The notes under the pieces were generated by a model that saw only the letters and a list, made by a program, of their open reading frames with translations, was not told the DNA's origin and ran no database searches. From Paenisporosarcina macmurdoensis (GTDB lineage: Bacteria > Bacillota > Bacilli > Bacillales_A > Planococcaceae): DNA of 64,000 nucleotides. The DNA lies in the NCBI RefSeq assembly GCF_042658845.1, contig NZ_JBHSRI010000018.1, positions 62,001-126,000 of the forward strand, written 5' to 3'. Positions within the stretch are counted from its first letter, which is position 1; each line of letters begins with the position of its first letter. Shown here in pieces: positions 17,413-25,962 of this stretch. The translations under genes and the position numbers were made by a program.

Positions 17413-17598
17413 CCGTTTCAGGCGGACGCTTTCCGCGGGGCGGGCGGTGAGTCTCCTCGGTCGCTTCGGGATCAGCGGGGTCTCACCTGTCCCGCTGATC
17501 CCGCTGGAAAGATATTGGACGAACTGTAATTCGTCCAATATCTTTGCGACGAGTAACCGCAGGAGCAGATGTTTTCAACGCCGCCTTCCACTTCAATC
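17413..17598. repeat. GC-rich dispersed repeat with a nested hairpin insertion
   Basis: The left part, with GGCGGACGCTTTCCGCGGG (17421 onward), and the right part, GCCGCCTTCCACTTCAATC (17580-17598), match the two halves of the family copies at 27881-28005 and 29743-29866 read in reverse. Between them lies foreign sequence of about 70 bp starting with a perfect 15-bp hairpin: AAGATATTGGACGAA (17509-17523), loop CTGTAA, and the complementary arm to 17544. The insert also contains a 19-base word identical to one at 39965-39983. Confidence 0.75.
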
Positions 17599-17781
17599 GA
17601 TCAAGTGTGTAGTAACCTACAAGAAAATCTATCAATTACTTATTGCTAAGACACGAATAATTGATTCTAAATTAAACTAGAGATAGAACCAACAAGCGTC
17701 CACCATAGCGGAAATCAACAGGCTACTATGGTTACTCTTCTTAAAAGGATCTGGCATCACTTTGCGAAGTTTTTCTTATTG

Positions 17782-17816
17782 AGTCAGACTCCGCGGTTTC
17801 TCAGTCTGACTTTTTG
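17782..17816 (+). terminator. Stem-loop with T tract in the gene-free region
   Basis: AGTCAGACT (17782-17790) and AGTCTGACT (17803-17811) form a 9-bp stem followed by TTTTT. No gene ends just upstream. It sits directly before repeat array F and may belong to that element or end an unannotated transcript. Confidence 0.5.
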
Positions 17817-17819
17817 GGG

Positions 17820-17903
17820 TTGACGTCTGAAAAAAAGAAGATGACGTCTGAAAAAACAGGCTTGACGTCTGAAAAATCGCCATTGACGTCTGAAAACGTC
17901 ATT
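17820..17903. repeat. Phased repeat array F: four TGACGTCTGAAAA units at exactly 21-bp period
   Basis: TGACGTCTGAAAA starts at 17821, 17842, 17863 and 17884, each step exactly 21 bp, with variable bases between. GACGTC is palindromic. Read in reverse it spells a seven-residue repeat (FSDVxxx) in a long but spurious frame. It is related to array G: both carry ACGTNNGAAAAA. Confidence 0.85.
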
Positions 17904-18025
17904 TCTTCCATCCAAAGTGTTACCTCACAACCATAGAAAAGGCTGTGGAGCAAAGCGAGCAGCTCCATTTGGTATTTATTTTTACATATAATTGCTGAGC
18001 GATGGCTCAGTTGTAAATATCGAGG

Positions 18026-18104
18026 TTCACGTAGGGAAAAAGTGTGATGACTTAGGAAAAAACGTCCGTCACGTAGAAAAAATCGCCATCGACGTAGGAA
18101 TCCC
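18026..18104. repeat. Phased repeat array G: four ACGTAGGAAAAA-type units at exactly 21-bp period
   Basis: ACGTAG (ACTTAG in the second unit) occurs at 18029, 18050, 18071 and 18092, each step exactly 21 bp, followed by (G)GAAAAA in all but the last unit. It lies 130 bp from array F and shares the ACGTNNGAAAAA plan with a different core (CACGTAG against GACGTCT). Confidence 0.75.
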
Positions 18105-18374
18105 TCCATATTTGTGCGGGTTGATGAGGTCCACAATTTGAGGGGCAATTGTGTCTACGTCTCCCACCGTTTATTATTTCTTTTATAGTGAGTGTCACTG
18201 CTGACTTTAAAGAATGGTCTGAAATAAAGTAAGAAGAAGGAGACCGAAATATCATCTTCGGTCGAATATCTACTTATAGATAATATCTATTCTCTAATAA
18301 ACCAGACGATCTTAACTGTGAGCATCCAGGTTTTCAGGGAGAAAAGGACGAATCCTCTCCGCAGAATGATCGGA

Positions 18375-18420
18375 AAAAATAGAGTGGGGCGAGTGACGAA
18401 GTCACAAGCCCCACTCTTTG
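18375..18420 (-). terminator. Terminator of the neopullulanase gene (usable in both directions)
   Basis: AGAGTGGGGC (18381-18390) pairs with GCCCCACTCT (18408-18417), with an inner GTGAC/GTCAC stem. On the minus strand it ends in ATTTTTTCC. It lies about 120 bases after the minus-strand stop. Confidence 0.75.
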
Positions 18421-18538
18421 TTCCCTAGATTATAGTGCAGCAAAGAATGCGTCCGAAGCGCACTGAAAACCTCTTTGCGTCAACAGGAATTCTTCCATTA
18501 GATTTCTTTACCGAGCTGGGGTTTTCTTAAGTAATCAC

Positions 18539-20320
18539 CTATTTTGAATCAACCACAGTTCCTAATTGATAGGCTAAGATTTGAAACTCTAAAGGTTTAA
18601 GGTGGACTAATGTTGTATCTTCATTCGAATCAAATTCCTCATGAGTCCAAAGATTTTTAATGACGTTTCCTTTCAATACATGAGGAATTCTGAACGTTTG
18701 CTCAACATTAGTCGGGTTGATGATCACTAATACATTTTGGTCATGATGATATTTACGATAAGCGACAATCTCGCTTTGTTCTTGATTCAAAAACTGGAAA
18801 TGGCCTTCATTCGCAAGCAATTTTTCGGATTGACGTAAAGACATTAACTTTTTAACATGGTCAAGTAAGTCGGAGTCTTGTCTCTCTGGATTCCATTCCA
18901 TGCATTTACGACAACCTGGATCTTTTCCACCAGTCATGCCAATCTCATCTCCATAGTACATGCATGGGGATCCCATAAATGTGTATAGCAATGTATAGAT
19001 GAGTTTCACACGACTTACATCTTCCTGACATTCGGTCAGAATTCTTGGGGTATCATGGCTCCCTACTAGATTAAAAGTGACGTCCATCACATTTTTAGGA
19101 TAGCTTTGGATAACTGTTGTCATATCATTCATAAATTCTTTCGCTGTTATGGTTTGACTCGCTAATAAATGTAAGACGTTCGTTGTAAATGGATAGTTCA
19201 TAACTGCGTCGAATTGATCTCCTAATAGCCAAGGCATGGAATCATGCCAAACTTCACCCAAAATATAGATATCTGGTTTCTGTTCTCTTACAACTGTGCG
19301 GAATTCTCTCCAGAACTGATGGTCCACTTCATTTGCAACATCAAGACGCCAGCCATCGATATCAAATTCATTAATCCAATAGGCAGAAACATCTAGTAAA
19401 TACTTTTTAACTTGCGGATTTTGCGTATTCAACTTAGGCATAGAAGCGACAAATGCAAAGGTTTCATAATTTGGTTGTTCTCCTCCATGAAGAGGGAAGC
19501 TATGTGGATAGAACCAATTTGCGTACTCAGAATCTTGCCCTTTTTCTAGAACGTCTTGGAAAGGTGCAAAATAATAACCACTATGATTGAAAACAGCATC
19601 AAGCATTATTTTAATACCACGATCATGACATTCTTTTACCAGTCTTTTTAAATCTTCTTTCGTGCCAAATTGCGGGTCGATTTCAAAATAATCGATCGTG
19701 TCATATTTATGATTGGATGGAGACTTAAAGATAGGTGTGAAATAAATACCGTTGATGCCAAGGTCCACTAAATAATCAAGATGTTCTATGACGCCTTCAA
19801 AATCGCCACCGAAGAAATTGTTTTGTGCGGGTTCTGCTGCTCCCCAAGGTATTGTGTTGTTGGGATTAATGGATGAATTCGCGTTAGCAAAGCGCTCAGG
19901 GAAGATTTGATACCATCGAGTATCTTTCACCCAGTCAGGAGCATTGAAAAGTTCAGATGCATGCAGGTAGGGAAAACAAAAATAGTATTGGCAATCATAC
20001 AAGACTTCTTCATAAAAGCCTTTTTCGGTATAGAGCAATGTTTCACCTTTTGCATGTAATTCAAAGCCGTAACGAATTCTTCGATGTGGTGGGGTAATAG
20101 TAGTTTCCCAGTAATCAAATAAAGCATCGGTCGCATTCAGTGTCATGTCAATCTTCTCGAAAACCCATTTGTCATCCTTCCAAATATAAGGATCACCATG
20201 AATTAGCTCAATTCTTTCTACATCATCTTTTTTTGTTCTAATTCTAATACCCAGAGTGGACTCATCTAGAATAAAAGAATAATTTTGGTCTGGCCTATGA
20301 AAAACTGCTGATCGTTCCAA
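18539..20320 (-). CDS. Neopullulanase / cyclomaltodextrinase / maltogenic amylase (GH13_20)
   Basis: This is a 593-residue cytoplasmic glycoside hydrolase acting on maltodextrins, cyclodextrins and pullulan fragments. An N-terminal CBM34-type domain (about residues 1-120) precedes the TIM barrel. The catalytic triad is Asp327 (GWRLDVANE), Glu356 (ILGEVWHD) and Asp423 (GSHDT), each one residue below the B. stearothermophilus neopullulanase numbering. The start is TTG at 20320 because AGAGGAG lies 8 bases upstream; a longer frame begins inside the operator. No signal peptide is present. It is divergent from the transporter genes, like yvdF in B. subtilis. Confidence 0.93.
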   Translation of the reverse strand: MERSAVFHRPDQNYSFILDESTLGIRIRTKKDDVERIELIHGDPYIWKDDKWVFEKIDMTLNATDALFDYWETTITPPHRRIRYGFELHAKGETLLYTEKGFYEEVLYDCQYYFCFPYLHASELFNAPDWVKDTRWYQIFPERFANANSSINPNNTIPWGAAEPAQNNFFGGDFEGVIEHLDYLVDLGINGIYFTPIFKSPSNHKYDTIDYFEIDPQFGTKEDLKRLVKECHDRGIKIMLDAVFNHSGYYFAPFQDVLEKGQDSEYANWFYPHSFPLHGGEQPNYETFAFVASMPKLNTQNPQVKKYLLDVSAYWINEFDIDGWRLDVANEVDHQFWREFRTVVREQKPDIYILGEVWHDSMPWLLGDQFDAVMNYPFTTNVLHLLASQTITAKEFMNDMTTVIQSYPKNVMDVTFNLVGSHDTPRILTECQEDVSRVKLIYTLLYTFMGSPCMYYGDEIGMTGGKDPGCRKCMEWNPERQDSDLLDHVKKLMSLRQSEKLLANEGHFQFLNQEQSEIVAYRKYHHDQNVLVIINPTNVEQTFRIPHVLKGNVIKNLWTHEEFDSNEDTTLVHLKPLEFQILAYQLGTVVDSK

Positions 20321-20345
20321 AATAATCACTCCTCTATAGTCTGTC

Positions 20346-20361
20346 TGCAAACGTTTGCGCA
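20346..20361. promoter_or_regulatory. LacI/CcpA-type operator at the neopullulanase promoter
   Basis: TGCAAACGTTTGCGCA contains the 12-bp perfect palindrome GCAAACGTTTGC (20347-20358). It lies 26 bases upstream of the TTG start and would block transcription of the minus-strand gene. The half-site matches the sites at 20597 and 20631 (GCAA.CG), suggesting control by the LacI-family regulator at 28.1 kb and possibly CcpA. Confidence 0.75.
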
Positions 20362-20596
20362 ACTTACCAAAAAATATATATCTCTAATTCAGAATAACAA
20401 AAGGATTCAGTGTATTCAATACGGTGGTGTAACTATTACAACAAATATAGTATTCTTTCGTCAGGAAAATATAATTTTTGAAGTTATAATCAGTGATATA
20501 AAGCGTATTTTTCAGACAAAAGAGTAGTAAAGTAATTTAATGTAAAAATAGTTGTTGTAAAATTTAATTTAATCATTATAATTAAAATTATATTTG

Positions 20597-20610
20597 TGCA
20601 ACCGCTTTCA
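20597..20610. promoter_or_regulatory. Catabolite-responsive element / MalR operator upstream of malE
   Basis: TGCAACCGCTTTCA fits the cre pattern TGNAANCGNWNNCW at every defined base. It lies 86 bp before the MalE-type start. Whether CcpA, the local LacI-type regulator, or both bind cannot be told from sequence. Confidence 0.7.
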
Positions 20611-20630
20611 CAACCAAGATGTGGGTTTTG

Positions 20631-20644
20631 TGCAACCGTTTGTA
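20631..20644. promoter_or_regulatory. Second operator-like site upstream of malE
   Basis: TGCAACCGTTTGTA repeats the left half of the site at 20597 (TGCAACCG) exactly 34 bp downstream and is a near match to the same consensus (one mismatch in the right half). It is about 40 bp before the start codon, probably overlapping the transcription start. Confidence 0.6.
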
Positions 20645-20682
20645 TAGATTAATAAATATAAAAAGATTATAGGAGGGTCATG

Positions 20683-21966
20683 ATGAAAAAGAATCTATTA
20701 TTAATGATGCTTATTCTTTTACTAGGTATGCTTGCAGCATGTGCACCAGACCGAGAAGAAGTAACTGAACCTGCTGATGGTGAAAAACCTGAAGCGTCTG
20801 AAGAACCAAAACCTGAGAAATTGGTTATTTGGGAAGATTTAGAGAAAAGTAAAGATTGGTTACCAGCTGCACTTGCTTCATTTGAAGAAGAGCATGGTAT
20901 CAAAGTTGAATTCAAAGAATTAAACATGGCGGACAAAATCCGTGACCAATTACGTCTTGATGGTCCATCTGGAAATGCTCCAGACGTAGTAACACTTCCA
21001 CATGACCAAATTGGCCAAGTAGTAACTGAAGGTCTTATTCAAGAAATTACTGTAGATGATACAGTCCTTAAAACATATAGTGAGTCTTCAATAACTGCTC
21101 AAATGTATGATGGAAAACTTTTCGGTCTTCCAAAGGCAACTGAAACTCCAGTTTTGATTTATAACAAAGCATTAATGCCTGAAGCTCCAAAAACGATGGA
21201 TGAACTATATACATTCTCTAAAGATTTCACTAAAGGCGAAAACTATGGTTTCCTAGCACTTTGGGATAACTTCTACTTCGCACATGGTGCGATCGCTGGT
21301 ATGGGTGGATATGTTTTCAACGAAACAGCTGACGGTCTTGACCGTGAAGATATTGGTTTAAACAACGAAGGCGCTGTTGAAGGCGCTGAATATATTCAGA
21401 AATGGTATGCAGAAGGCCTATTCCCTAAAGGAATCATTGGGGAAACTGGTGGAGCTGCAATGGATGGATTATTCAACGAAGGTAAAGTAGCAGCAGTAAT
21501 GAATGGTCCTTGGGCGTTCCAAGGCATGAAAGATGCTGGAATTGACATTGGTATTGCACCAATGCCAACACTTCCTAACGGAGAACCAGTTAAAACATTC
21601 ATGGGTGTTAAAGGATGGCACGTAACAGAATTCACAGAAAATCCTTACTGGGCTACAAAATTAATTGAGCATTTATCAAATGATGAAAACTCTAAAGCTC
21701 GTTTCACAGCAGTATCTGAGATTCCAGCTAACGTTGCATTAGTTGATGATCCAATTATTTCTGACAACGAAGGTGCTAAAGCTGTAGCAGTTCAATCTCA
21801 ATCCGCTGTACCAATGCCAAACATTCCTGAAATGGGAGAAGTATGGGGCCCAATGGCTTCTGCACTTCAAACATTGGCAACTGGAAAAGCTGAAGCACAA
21901 GATGCTTTAGATGAAGCTGTGAAATCTATTCAAACAAATATCGAAACGAACCATCCTGCGAAATAA
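20683..21966 (+). CDS. mdxE: Maltodextrin ABC transporter substrate-binding lipoprotein (MalE/MdxE type)
   Basis: This is a 427-residue extracellular lipoprotein that captures maltodextrins for the adjacent permeases. The signal peptide MKKNLLLMMLILLLG ends in the lipobox LAAC with lipidated Cys20. A Pro/Glu-rich linker follows, then the family-1 solute-binding fold (KLVIWEDLEKS, FNEGKVAAVMNGPWAF, SQSAVPMPNIPEMGEVWGPM). The second of two adjacent ATGs (20683) is better spaced from AGGAGG. A 256-bp gap with a hairpin separates it from the permease genes, a layout that usually gives more binding protein than permease. Confidence 0.93.
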   Translation: MKKNLLLMMLILLLGMLAACAPDREEVTEPADGEKPEASEEPKPEKLVIWEDLEKSKDWLPAALASFEEEHGIKVEFKELNMADKIRDQLRLDGPSGNAPDVVTLPHDQIGQVVTEGLIQEITVDDTVLKTYSESSITAQMYDGKLFGLPKATETPVLIYNKALMPEAPKTMDELYTFSKDFTKGENYGFLALWDNFYFAHGAIAGMGGYVFNETADGLDREDIGLNNEGAVEGAEYIQKWYAEGLFPKGIIGETGGAAMDGLFNEGKVAAVMNGPWAFQGMKDAGIDIGIAPMPTLPNGEPVKTFMGVKGWHVTEFTENPYWATKLIEHLSNDENSKARFTAVSEIPANVALVDDPIISDNEGAKAVAVQSQSAVPMPNIPEMGEVWGPMASALQTLATGKAEAQDALDEAVKSIQTNIETNHPAK

Positions 21967-21999
21967 TAGTTTGCAGAATAATAAGTAGTAAAAAGCAAA

Positions 22000-22040
22000 G
22001 GGCGATATCTTCCTTCTTGGAGGGTATTGCCCATCCTTTT
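22000..22040 (+). terminator. Intercistronic stem-loop between mdxE and mdxF
   Basis: GGGCGATATCTTCC (22000-22013) pairs with GGAGGGTATTGCCC (22019-22032), with G-U pairs, and is followed by ATCCTTTTATT. The tail is only moderately T-rich, so it may be a leaky terminator or a 3'-end stabiliser. Confidence 0.6.
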
Positions 22041-22222
22041 ATTCCTACGAAGAGATAATGAAAGATGTACTATGCTAGCCATTACCAAGTCGAAAAACGA
22101 ACCAAACGTTGTAACTGATGTCCTTAGAAATTTAGCATTACATAGGTAGCGAAAAGAAAAGGTTAATAGTTTGATAACAATCAAATACTTTCTCCTATTC
22201 TGAAAGAGGAGGCTTAGCAATT

Positions 22223-23506
22223 ATGGAAGAATTAAAAACGACTACTCATCATGGAAGAAACGCTGTTTTGCTTTCCATTATTCCTGGATTCGGACAGTTT
22301 TATAATAAGCAATTTTTAAAAGGCTTCATCTTTTTAATATTAGGGCTATCTTTTGGTATCGTATTTAAAGATATTTTACCTGTAGGATTTTGGGGTCTTT
22401 TCACATTAGGTGAAATTCCAAAGTTGGATCATTCCGTGTTCCTATTAATCGATGGAATCATCGCACTAATTATTACCATCATGGGCTTGGGAGTGTATGC
22501 ACTAAATTTAAATGATGCTTATCGCAATGGTCAAAAACGCGATAGGGGATTCAAGTTAAATTCTGTGCGCCAACAATATCATAATTTAATAGACAATGGA
22601 TTCCCTTACTTAATGATTACACCTGGATTCTTCTTGTTAATTTTTGTTGTCATATTCCCAATTTTATTTGTGGCTCTATTGGCATTTACCAACTACGATT
22701 TATATCATTCGCCTCCTGCAAAATTAGTAGAGTGGGTTGGTTTCCAAAACTTTGTCGACATTTTCCAATTGGATATATGGAGAACAACATTCTTTGCTGT
22801 TTTGGCTTGGACGATCATTTGGACATTCGGAGCTACAACTCTACAAGTTGGTTTAGGTATTTTTCTTGCAATTCTTGTTAATCAAAAGGATTTAAAAGGA
22901 AAAGCGATTATCCGTACCATTATGATTTTACCGTGGGCAGTTCCATCTTTTATAACCATCTTAATTTTCTCTGGAATGTTTAATGAGACTTTTGGAGTTA
23001 TAAATAAAGACATTCTTCCTTACTTCGGTATTGAAGCTATATCATGGATGACAAATGAAACGTGGACACGATTAGCCTTAATCATGATTCAAACATGGTT
23101 AGGATTCCCATTCATTTTTGCCATGACGACTGGTGTACTACAATCAATCCCTGATGAACTGTATGAAGCGGCAACGGTGGATGGAGCTTCTATTTTCCAA
23201 AAGTTCTTTTCTATTACGTTACCACTCGTTTTATTTGCAACCGCACCCATCATTATCACGCAATATACGTTTAACTTTAATAACTTTAACGTCATTTTCC
23301 TTTTCAACGGAGGCGGACCGGCACTGCCTAGTCAGAATGCAGGTGGTACAGATATCCTTATTTCCTGGATTTATCGCTTAACCATGACAAGTGCACAATA
23401 TGGTAAAGCTGCAGCGGTTACAATGATTCTTTCACTTATTGTTATCTCAGTTGCACTATGGCAGTTCAAGAGAACAAAATCTTTCCAAGAGGAGGATATG
23501 ATGTAG
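22223..23506 (+). CDS. mdxF: Maltodextrin ABC transporter permease (MalF/MdxF type)
   Basis: This is a 427-residue inner-membrane permease. An extra N-terminal pair or trio of hydrophobic segments beginning SIIPGFGQFYNKQ is typical of Gram-positive MalF/MdxF. The main permease domain follows (from about residue 130). The ATPase-docking EAA loop reads YEAATVDGASIFQKFFSITLPL near residues 313-334. An AGAGGAGG site precedes the ATG. The gene ends one base before mdxG. No ATPase gene is present in the cluster. Confidence 0.93.
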   Translation: MEELKTTTHHGRNAVLLSIIPGFGQFYNKQFLKGFIFLILGLSFGIVFKDILPVGFWGLFTLGEIPKLDHSVFLLIDGIIALIITIMGLGVYALNLNDAYRNGQKRDRGFKLNSVRQQYHNLIDNGFPYLMITPGFFLLIFVVIFPILFVALLAFTNYDLYHSPPAKLVEWVGFQNFVDIFQLDIWRTTFFAVLAWTIIWTFGATTLQVGLGIFLAILVNQKDLKGKAIIRTIMILPWAVPSFITILIFSGMFNETFGVINKDILPYFGIEAISWMTNETWTRLALIMIQTWLGFPFIFAMTTGVLQSIPDELYEAATVDGASIFQKFFSITLPLVLFATAPIIITQYTFNFNNFNVIFLFNGGGPALPSQNAGGTDILISWIYRLTMTSAQYGKAAAVTMILSLIVISVALWQFKRTKSFQEEDMM

Positions 23507-23507
23507 C

Positions 23508-24350
23508 ATGAATAATAAAAAAAGCAAAATCATCAGACTCACCATATCGTATATCTTAATTTTATTAATGATTTTTATTGTTATATATCCATTACTTTGG
23601 GTAATTGGTTCTTCATTCAATCCAGGGCAAAGTTTATCTGGATCGAAAATGTTCCCAGAAAACCCCACGTTGAAACACTATCAATTCTTGTTCGATTTGG
23701 ATAAATCAAATTACATGTTATGGTATTGGAATTCAATGAAAATTAGTATTATCACGATGATCTTGTCGGTTATTTCAGTAGCATTTACTGCTTATTCATT
23801 CTCGCGTTATCGTTTTGTTGGGCGTAAAAATGGTTTATTAACATTTTTAATTCTGCAAATGATTCCAAACTTTGCAGCACTGATTGCTATCTTTGTTTTA
23901 GCAAACCGTACGGGATTAATCGATACTCATTTAGGGTTAATTCTTGTTTATGTAGGTGGTCAAATTCCAATGAACACTTGGTTGATGAAAGGTTATTTAG
24001 ATACGATACCTAAAGAACTTGATGAATCAGCAAAAATGGATGGTGCAGGTCATTTTCGTATCTTCTTCCAAATTGTTATGCCTTTAGCAAAACCGATCAT
24101 AGCAGTTGTCGCTTTGTTCTCATTCATTGCTCCACTAGGAGATTTTATCTTAGCGAGAATTTTGCTTCGTGATGAAGCGAAATTAACTTTAGCTGTCGGA
24201 TTATATGAATTAGTTGCAAAACAATTTGGTAATGAGTTCACGAAATTCGCAGCAGGAGCAGTTTTAGTTGCCATTCCCATTGCCATCCTGTTCTTAATGT
24301 TCCAGAAGTATTTTGTATCTGGTTTAACTGCAGGCGGCACAAAAGGTTAA
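23508..24350 (+). CDS. mdxG: Maltodextrin ABC transporter permease (MalG/MdxG type)
   Basis: This is a 280-residue permease with six expected helices, partner of the MalF-type protein. The EAA loop is ELDESAKMDGAGHFRIFFQIVMPL (about residues 171-194), and the C-terminus YFVSGLTAGGTKG is the conserved MalG tail. The ribosome site AGAGGAGG lies inside the 3' end of mdxF, indicating translational coupling. Confidence 0.95.
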   Translation: MNNKKSKIIRLTISYILILLMIFIVIYPLLWVIGSSFNPGQSLSGSKMFPENPTLKHYQFLFDLDKSNYMLWYWNSMKISIITMILSVISVAFTAYSFSRYRFVGRKNGLLTFLILQMIPNFAALIAIFVLANRTGLIDTHLGLILVYVGGQIPMNTWLMKGYLDTIPKELDESAKMDGAGHFRIFFQIVMPLAKPIIAVVALFSFIAPLGDFILARILLRDEAKLTLAVGLYELVAKQFGNEFTKFAAGAVLVAIPIAILFLMFQKYFVSGLTAGGTKG

Positions 24351-24388
24351 GTCCAAGAGCTATATTAATAGGAGAGGAGGAGCGGACA

Positions 24389-25930
24389 ATGAGGAAAACC
24401 CAAGTATTGCTCATTTTAATTCCGTTTCTTCTTTTTTATGCATTTTCAGTAAGTGCTGATGCAAAAGAAGAGCGCAAGTGGCAGGATGAATCCATTTATT
24501 TCATCATGGTGGATCGTTTTAACAACGGAGATAAAACCAATGATTTTAAAGTGAATACCGAAGATTTAAAAGAATATAACGGTGGAGACTTTAAAGGAAT
24601 CACGGACAAGCTTGATTATTTGAAGGAAATGGGTTTTACCGCTATTTGGTTAACACCGGTTTTTGACAATGAAGACAAGGGATACCATGGTTATTGGATT
24701 AGTGACTTCTATAATACGGAAGAACATTTCGGAACAATGGAAGAATTCAAGACACTCGTTGAAGAAGCGCATAAGCGTGATATGAAAGTAATTCTAGATT
24801 TTGTTGTTAACCATGTTGGTCCGAACCATCCATGGGCCAATGATGTAGAGAAAAAGGATTGGTTTCATGAAAAACAACCGATTGTAAATTGGGCTAATCA
24901 AGAAGAAGTAGAAAATAATTGGCTGTATGATTTGCCAGACTTCGATCAAGAAAACCCTGAAACTCGTAAATATTTGTTGGACGCTGCTAAATGGTGGATT
25001 GAAGAGACCGATGTAGATGGCTATCGATTGGATACTGTCAAACATGTTCCAAAAGATTTCTGGACTGAGTTTGCCAAAGAAGTAAAATCCGTAAAAGACG
25101 ATTTTTATTTATTAGGGGAAGTATGGCATGATGACCTTCGAGTTGTTGCTTCATATGAGAAAACAGGAATAGATGGTTTTGTCGATTTTCCACAAAATCA
25201 ACATCTTCGAACAACATTTGCTAAGCCAAACCAAAGCCTTGGTTGGTTATTCACTTCATGGGAACGCAATAAGGCATTTTACAGTCGACCTGAACTTTTA
25301 GGTAACTTCATGGATAATCATGATATGAACCGTTTCACAAGAGACATCCTAATTAATAAGCAAGATCCAATAAGCCGATGGAAATTGGCCCTTACTTATC
25401 TGTACACAGCACCAGGTATTCCAATTATTTATTACGGTTCTGAAATTGCTCTCGATGGGGCAGAAGATCCAGGTAATAGAAGATTAATGGAGTTTGATGG
25501 AGATAAGGAATTAATCAATCATATTTCTAAACTTGGAGCGCTTCGTCAAAAGTATCCTTCCTTATCTAGAGGAGACTTAGAAGTGTTGCATGAAGAAAGT
25601 GGTATGGCAGTTTATAAGCGAAGTTATAAAGGTGAGACATTAGTCGTTGCCATAAATAATACAACGAAAGCACAAACAGTCAGTTTGGATAAAAATGATT
25701 TACCACTTAATATGGAATTAACTAGTTTATTGACTGAAGAACGAGTGAAAGAAAGCAATGGCAAGTATTCGTTATCCATTGATTCCGAACAGGTAGAAAT
25801 ATTTAATGTTTCTGAGAAAACGGGATGGACTCTGCCGATAAGCGTGACGATTGCATTAATTGTCAGTATTTTGTTAGGAATAATCATTTTGATTCTGAGA
25901 AGGATAAAAAAAGGAACTAAGACGTTTTAA
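24389..25930 (+). CDS. Secreted, membrane-anchored alpha-amylase (GH13)
   Basis: This is a 513-residue amylase that should act outside the cell. It has an N-terminal signal peptide (MRKTQVLLILIPFLLFYAFS, cleavage near SADA). The barrel has the catalytic Asp215 (GYRLDTVKH), Glu244 (LLGEVWHDD) and Asp312 (DNHDMNRF). A C-terminal hydrophobic helix (about residues 482-503) is followed by RRIKKGTK, the topology of a tail-anchored surface enzyme without a sortase motif. It lies 38 bases after mdxG with a GGAGGAG site. It presumably trims starch to oligomers at the membrane, next to the transporter. Confidence 0.88.
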   Translation: MRKTQVLLILIPFLLFYAFSVSADAKEERKWQDESIYFIMVDRFNNGDKTNDFKVNTEDLKEYNGGDFKGITDKLDYLKEMGFTAIWLTPVFDNEDKGYHGYWISDFYNTEEHFGTMEEFKTLVEEAHKRDMKVILDFVVNHVGPNHPWANDVEKKDWFHEKQPIVNWANQEEVENNWLYDLPDFDQENPETRKYLLDAAKWWIEETDVDGYRLDTVKHVPKDFWTEFAKEVKSVKDDFYLLGEVWHDDLRVVASYEKTGIDGFVDFPQNQHLRTTFAKPNQSLGWLFTSWERNKAFYSRPELLGNFMDNHDMNRFTRDILINKQDPISRWKLALTYLYTAPGIPIIYYGSEIALDGAEDPGNRRLMEFDGDKELINHISKLGALRQKYPSLSRGDLEVLHEESGMAVYKRSYKGETLVVAINNTTKAQTVSLDKNDLPLNMELTSLLTEERVKESNGKYSLSIDSEQVEIFNVSEKTGWTLPISVTIALIVSILLGIIILILRRIKKGTKTF

Positions 25931-25962
25931 AGAGGTACATATTGGATTTGGAGGTTTTATAA

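Larger units (their letters stand above)
17250..18538. other. 1.3-kb gene-free region at the left edge of the maltodextrin block
   Basis: Apart from the features listed separately (rel-dtd terminator, GC-rich repeat with insert, stem-loop, arrays F and G, neopullulanase terminator), I see only small hairpins: CCATAG/CTATGG (17703-17731), TGGAGC/GCTCCA (about 17946-17970), CTGAGC/GCTCAG (about 17995-18010) and GACCGAA/TTCGGTC (about 18241-18266). The open frames that cross it have no ribosome site and are made of repeats. This looks like a repeat-laden junction between backbone and accessory DNA. Confidence 0.6.

Noticed and set aside
17801..18148. Minus-strand frame of 115 codons with FSDVxxx heptad repeats
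   Set aside because: The repeats are simply array F read in reverse. There is no ribosome site, the frame crosses array G, and sister arrays with a 20-bp period cannot be coding.
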